From positions 1 to 64,000 of the forward strand of contig CAYONP010000014.1 in NCBI GenBank assembly GCA_964405335.1: a stretch of 64,000 bases of DNA, read 5' to 3'. The notes under the pieces are model-generated. The model saw only the letters and a list, made by a program, of their open reading frames with translations. It was not told the origin of the DNA and did not search any database. The stretch's first letter is position 1, and each line of letters begins with the position of its first letter. The position numbers and the translations under genes were made by a program. Below are positions 61,709 to 64,000 of the stretch, piece after piece. This DNA is from CAYONP01 sp964405335. GTDB lineage: Bacteria; Armatimonadota; UBA10988.

Positions 61709-63051
61709 GCGCCGCGCTGCTGCTGCTGGCCGGCCTCGGCGCGGAAGCACGGATGGACCACTTCACCGCCGTCGGGCTCTACATCCAACCGCCCCAGGCG
61801 GCGCAGCAGCATTACTACGAGTTCCTGCGCGCCGCCGGCTACAACTATCTCGAGTTCGTCGACGGTGGATTCGGTGTCCGGCCCGACCGGCTCGACGCCT
61901 ACTACGACGACATGGCCGCGCAGATTGCCACCGCGCAGGGCCACGGGTTCGAGGTCTGGATGCTGCTCTTGGCCGGCATGAAGCAGTGGCCGGGGCCCGA
62001 GCCGAGCGGCTACGCCGGCAGCTTCAGCGCCCTCGACCGCGAGCAGCTCGAGCAGCGGCTCTCCTACCTGCGCCGGGCGGCGGCCGGTCTGCGCGGCGCC
62101 GACGGCCTCGCCTTTTTCGCCGGCGACCCGGGCGGCGACCCAGAAGGCCGGAGCACGGTCGACGACTGCCTCGCCTTCGCCCGCGAGGTGCACCGCATCG
62201 CCCGGCTCTATGCACCGCGCACGCGGTTCAGCCTCAACCTCTGGGCGGTGGCCGAGTGGGCCGGCTTCCCCTCGCCCTTCGGCCTCGAGTTCTGGCGCAA
62301 GCAGGTCGAGCTGTCGCGCCACATCGCTGGTGACCAGACCCTGCTCGGGTCCGACTGCGGCCTCGTCTTCTCGCTCGACGGCTACTACCGTTCGCTGACC
62401 CTGGCCTGCTATGCCGAGGCCGGGCTCGAGCCGGAGCGCTTCCCCACCGCGGCCGACGTGGCCGCGCTGCGCGAGCGCGGCGTCTCGCCACTGCTCGGCT
62501 GGCCCTACTTCATCGTCGACGAGGTCGACGATGGCTTCATCACGCCGAACAACGTCGCCAGCGGCGGACAGGCGCAGGCCGAGACCCGCTACCTGCGGGC
62601 GATCATCGACCAGGGCCGCGCGCTCGGCCTCGACGTGCTCGTCGCCAACGCGTCGTTCGTCGCCGCCGAGGCGCTGAACATCTACGTCTTCGGCCGGATG
62701 TGCCGCGACGCCGGCCTGACGCCCGAGGCGGCGCTGGCCGAGTACGCGTCGATCCTGGCGGAGACGGGCGCCGACGAGCTGACTCAGGTGCTGCGGCTGA
62801 TCGAGAACCAGAGCAACTGGCAGCACAGCCTGCCGGCCGAGTTACGGCTGCCCGACCTGCCGTGCGAGCTCGACGCGGCGGCGGCGTTGGCCGTCCTGGC
62901 CCGGGTCAGGCCGCGCGCCGAGCCGCCCATCCCGCTGCCGGAGCCGCCGGCGGCCTACCTCGCGCGCCTGCGCCGGCGGCTGGAGGCGATCGCGGCGGGT
63001 GAGCTCGGCGGCACGGCGCCAATCATCCCGTCGCGGAGGGAGGGCGAATGA
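61705..63051 (+). CDS. Exported TIM-barrel protein, paralogue of the upstream gene
   Basis: 448 aa from an ATG overlapping the previous stop (ATGA), with a short signal peptide (MSAALLLLAGLGAEA). 'DHFTAVGLYIQPPQAAQQHYYEFLRAAGYNYLEFVDGG' and 'GLAFFAGDPGGDPEGRSTVDDCLAFAREVHRIARLYAPRTRFSLNLWAVAEW' correspond to the neighbour's barrel. 'GDQTLLGSDCGLVFSLDGYYRSLTLACYAEAG' and 'WPYFIVDEVDDGF' are further barrel strands. Cytoplasmic and exported paralogues side by side suggest action on the same glycan in two compartments (inference). Confidence 0.75.
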   Translation: MSAALLLLAGLGAEARMDHFTAVGLYIQPPQAAQQHYYEFLRAAGYNYLEFVDGGFGVRPDRLDAYYDDMAAQIATAQGHGFEVWMLLLAGMKQWPGPEPSGYAGSFSALDREQLEQRLSYLRRAAAGLRGADGLAFFAGDPGGDPEGRSTVDDCLAFAREVHRIARLYAPRTRFSLNLWAVAEWAGFPSPFGLEFWRKQVELSRHIAGDQTLLGSDCGLVFSLDGYYRSLTLACYAEAGLEPERFPTAADVAALRERGVSPLLGWPYFIVDEVDDGFITPNNVASGGQAQAETRYLRAIIDQGRALGLDVLVANASFVAAEALNIYVFGRMCRDAGLTPEAALAEYASILAETGADELTQVLRLIENQSNWQHSLPAELRLPDLPCELDAAAALAVLARVRPRAEPPIPLPEPPAAYLARLRRRLEAIAAGELGGTAPIIPSRREGE

Positions 63052-64000
63052 GCGCCTGGTGGCGTGAGGGGTTCGACTTCGACCACCTGCCGGCGATGGT
63101 CACCGGCAGCCCGGGCCCCGCCTCGCGGGCGCTGCACCAGCGGGCCGGGGCGATCATCCAGGGGCTCTCGTCGCAGGTCAAGCTGCACCCGGTCTGCTTC
63201 CGCGAGGGCTACGGCGTGGTGCTGACCGACGTCGACGGCAACCGCTACCTCGACTTTTCGTCGGGCATCTACGTCACCACCCTCGGCCACTGCCACCCGA
63301 AGGTCAGCGAGGCGGTCGCGCGGGCGGCGCGGACGTTGATGAACTGCCACGACTTCACCACGCCCGAGAAGACGGCGCTGCTGGAGAAGCTGGTCGACGT
63401 CCTGCCGCCGGGCGTGAACGGCGTGCAGCTCTACGATTCGGGCACCACGGCGGTCGAGGCGGCGCTCCGCGCGGCGCGGGTGCATTCCGGCCGGCACGAG
63501 TTCGTGAGCTGTTTCATGGACTTCCACGGCAAGACCGGCCACGCCGTCAGCCTGGCCCGGATGAGCCCGGCCAACGGCCCGACCCGTGCCGGCGGGTTCT
63601 ACCTCGTGCCGCGGCCCGACCCCTACCGCCCGCTCTTCCGCCGCGCCGACGGCACGATCGACACCGACGCCTACATCGACTTCTACGAGCAGTTCATCGC
63701 CAACGCGACCACCGGGCAGTTGGCCGCCTTCGTGCTCGAGCCGATTCAGGGTTGGGCCGGCTCGATCATCCCGCCCGACGACTTCTTCCCCAAGCTGCGC
63801 GCGCTGTGCGACCGGCACGGCATGCTGCTGATCGCCGACGAGGTGCTGACCTGCATGGGCCGCTGCGGCAAGTGGCTGGCGCTGGAGCACTGGTCGACCG
63901 TCGCCGACATCAGCACGCTGGGCAAGGGCTTCGGCAACGGCTTTCCGGTTACCGCGATGGTCGCCCGCGAGGCGGTCAAGCCGGCCTTCGAGCAGATCTC
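63048..64000 (+). CDS. Class III PLP-dependent aminotransferase (3' end outside window)
   Basis: 317 codons are visible, cut by the window end. The ATG overlaps the previous stop (ATGA), with GGAGGGAGGG upstream. 'FREGYGVVLTDVDGNRYLDFSSGIYVTTLGHCHPKVSEAV', 'LYDSGTTAVEAALRAARV', 'AAFVLEPIQGWAGSIIPPDDFFPKLRALCDRHGMLLIADEVLTCMGRCGKW' and 'STLGKGFGNGFPVTAMV' are class III signatures. The Asp of 'IADEV' binds the PLP nitrogen and the Lys of 'LGKGFGNG' forms the Schiff base. Together with the dehydrogenases upstream it suggests an amino-sugar or amino-polyol pathway. Confidence 0.93.
   Translation, partial: MSAWWREGFDFDHLPAMVTGSPGPASRALHQRAGAIIQGLSSQVKLHPVCFREGYGVVLTDVDGNRYLDFSSGIYVTTLGHCHPKVSEAVARAARTLMNCHDFTTPEKTALLEKLVDVLPPGVNGVQLYDSGTTAVEAALRAARVHSGRHEFVSCFMDFHGKTGHAVSLARMSPANGPTRAGGFYLVPRPDPYRPLFRRADGTIDTDAYIDFYEQFIANATTGQLAAFVLEPIQGWAGSIIPPDDFFPKLRALCDRHGMLLIADEVLTCMGRCGKWLALEHWSTVADISTLGKGFGNGFPVTAMVAREAVKPAFEQI

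Overview
The window reads as a chromosomal segment of a high-GC (about 70% by eye) heterotrophic bacterium with a large secreted carbohydrate-active enzyme repertoire. A Tat-exported sulfatase with C-terminal HEAT repeats, DUF1573 proteins, a SASA-type acetylesterase, GH29, GH116, GH141-like, GH17-like and GH172 enzymes, and many unknown exported proteins fit Planctomycetota or an ecologically similar phylum (Armatimonadota, Hydrogenedentota). No rRNA, ribosomal protein or other marker is present, so the placement is inference. I found no tRNA, rRNA, CRISPR array, recognisable transposase or replication origin.

Layout. 0-9.4 kb: a membrane-protein family (three paralogues), a subtilisin-like lipoprotein protease, a LamG+GH116 enzyme and a parallel beta-helix enzyme. 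9.4-12.6 kb: a YbjN-like protein and a large PD40-repeat lipoprotein. 12.8-15.7 kb: a two-gene SIR2-HerA (Nezha-type) antiphage cassette of visibly lower GC, overlapping a truncated exported gene at its right edge. 15.9-23.9 kb: a GH29 fucosidase, a ParE/Phd toxin-antitoxin pair with a palindromic operator, a pectate-lyase-like protein, an exported unknown, a sulfatase and a YVTN propeller. 24-30.8 kb: a DUF1573 protein with a degenerate C39-like domain, a GH17-like enzyme, an exported unknown and a sialate O-acetylesterase.

30.9-40.9 kb holds what I consider the most interesting part: two divergently placed copies of a three-gene cassette. Gene X is a secreted Cys-rich protein with an 'LxxxxLAxVxGG'-like motif just after its signal peptide. 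Gene Y is a LolA-like exported protein. Gene Z is an exported C39-like cysteine peptidase fused to DUF1573 Ig-like domains. Both copies keep the order X-Y-Z and share an upstream leader. Copy 1 (30975-34022) is intact; in copy 2 (40890-38938) the Z gene is decayed. A third, variant Z lies at 24251-25591. Between the two copies sits a cluster for GH172, a five-bladed-propeller glycosidase-like protein and a TIM-barrel hydrolase.

41-54 kb: a VapBC pair, a two-domain esterase whose second domain lacks the nucleophile, an SRPBCC protein, a large M6-like metalloprotease fused to an LPP20-like domain, an Lhr helicase, an exported unknown and a GPH sugar transporter. 54.7-64 kb: a KefB-like antiporter, then an SDR, a Gfo/Idh/MocA dehydrogenase, a lipoprotein with an alpha/alpha-barrel-like fold, two related TIM-barrel proteins and a class III aminotransferase cut by the window end. 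The last five of these are tightly packed and probably form one sugar or amino-sugar pathway.

Throughout the window, intergenic spaces carry short palindromes that often begin with GTAG. Several form inverted pairs resembling REPINs, and several supply the TAG stop codon of the adjacent gene.
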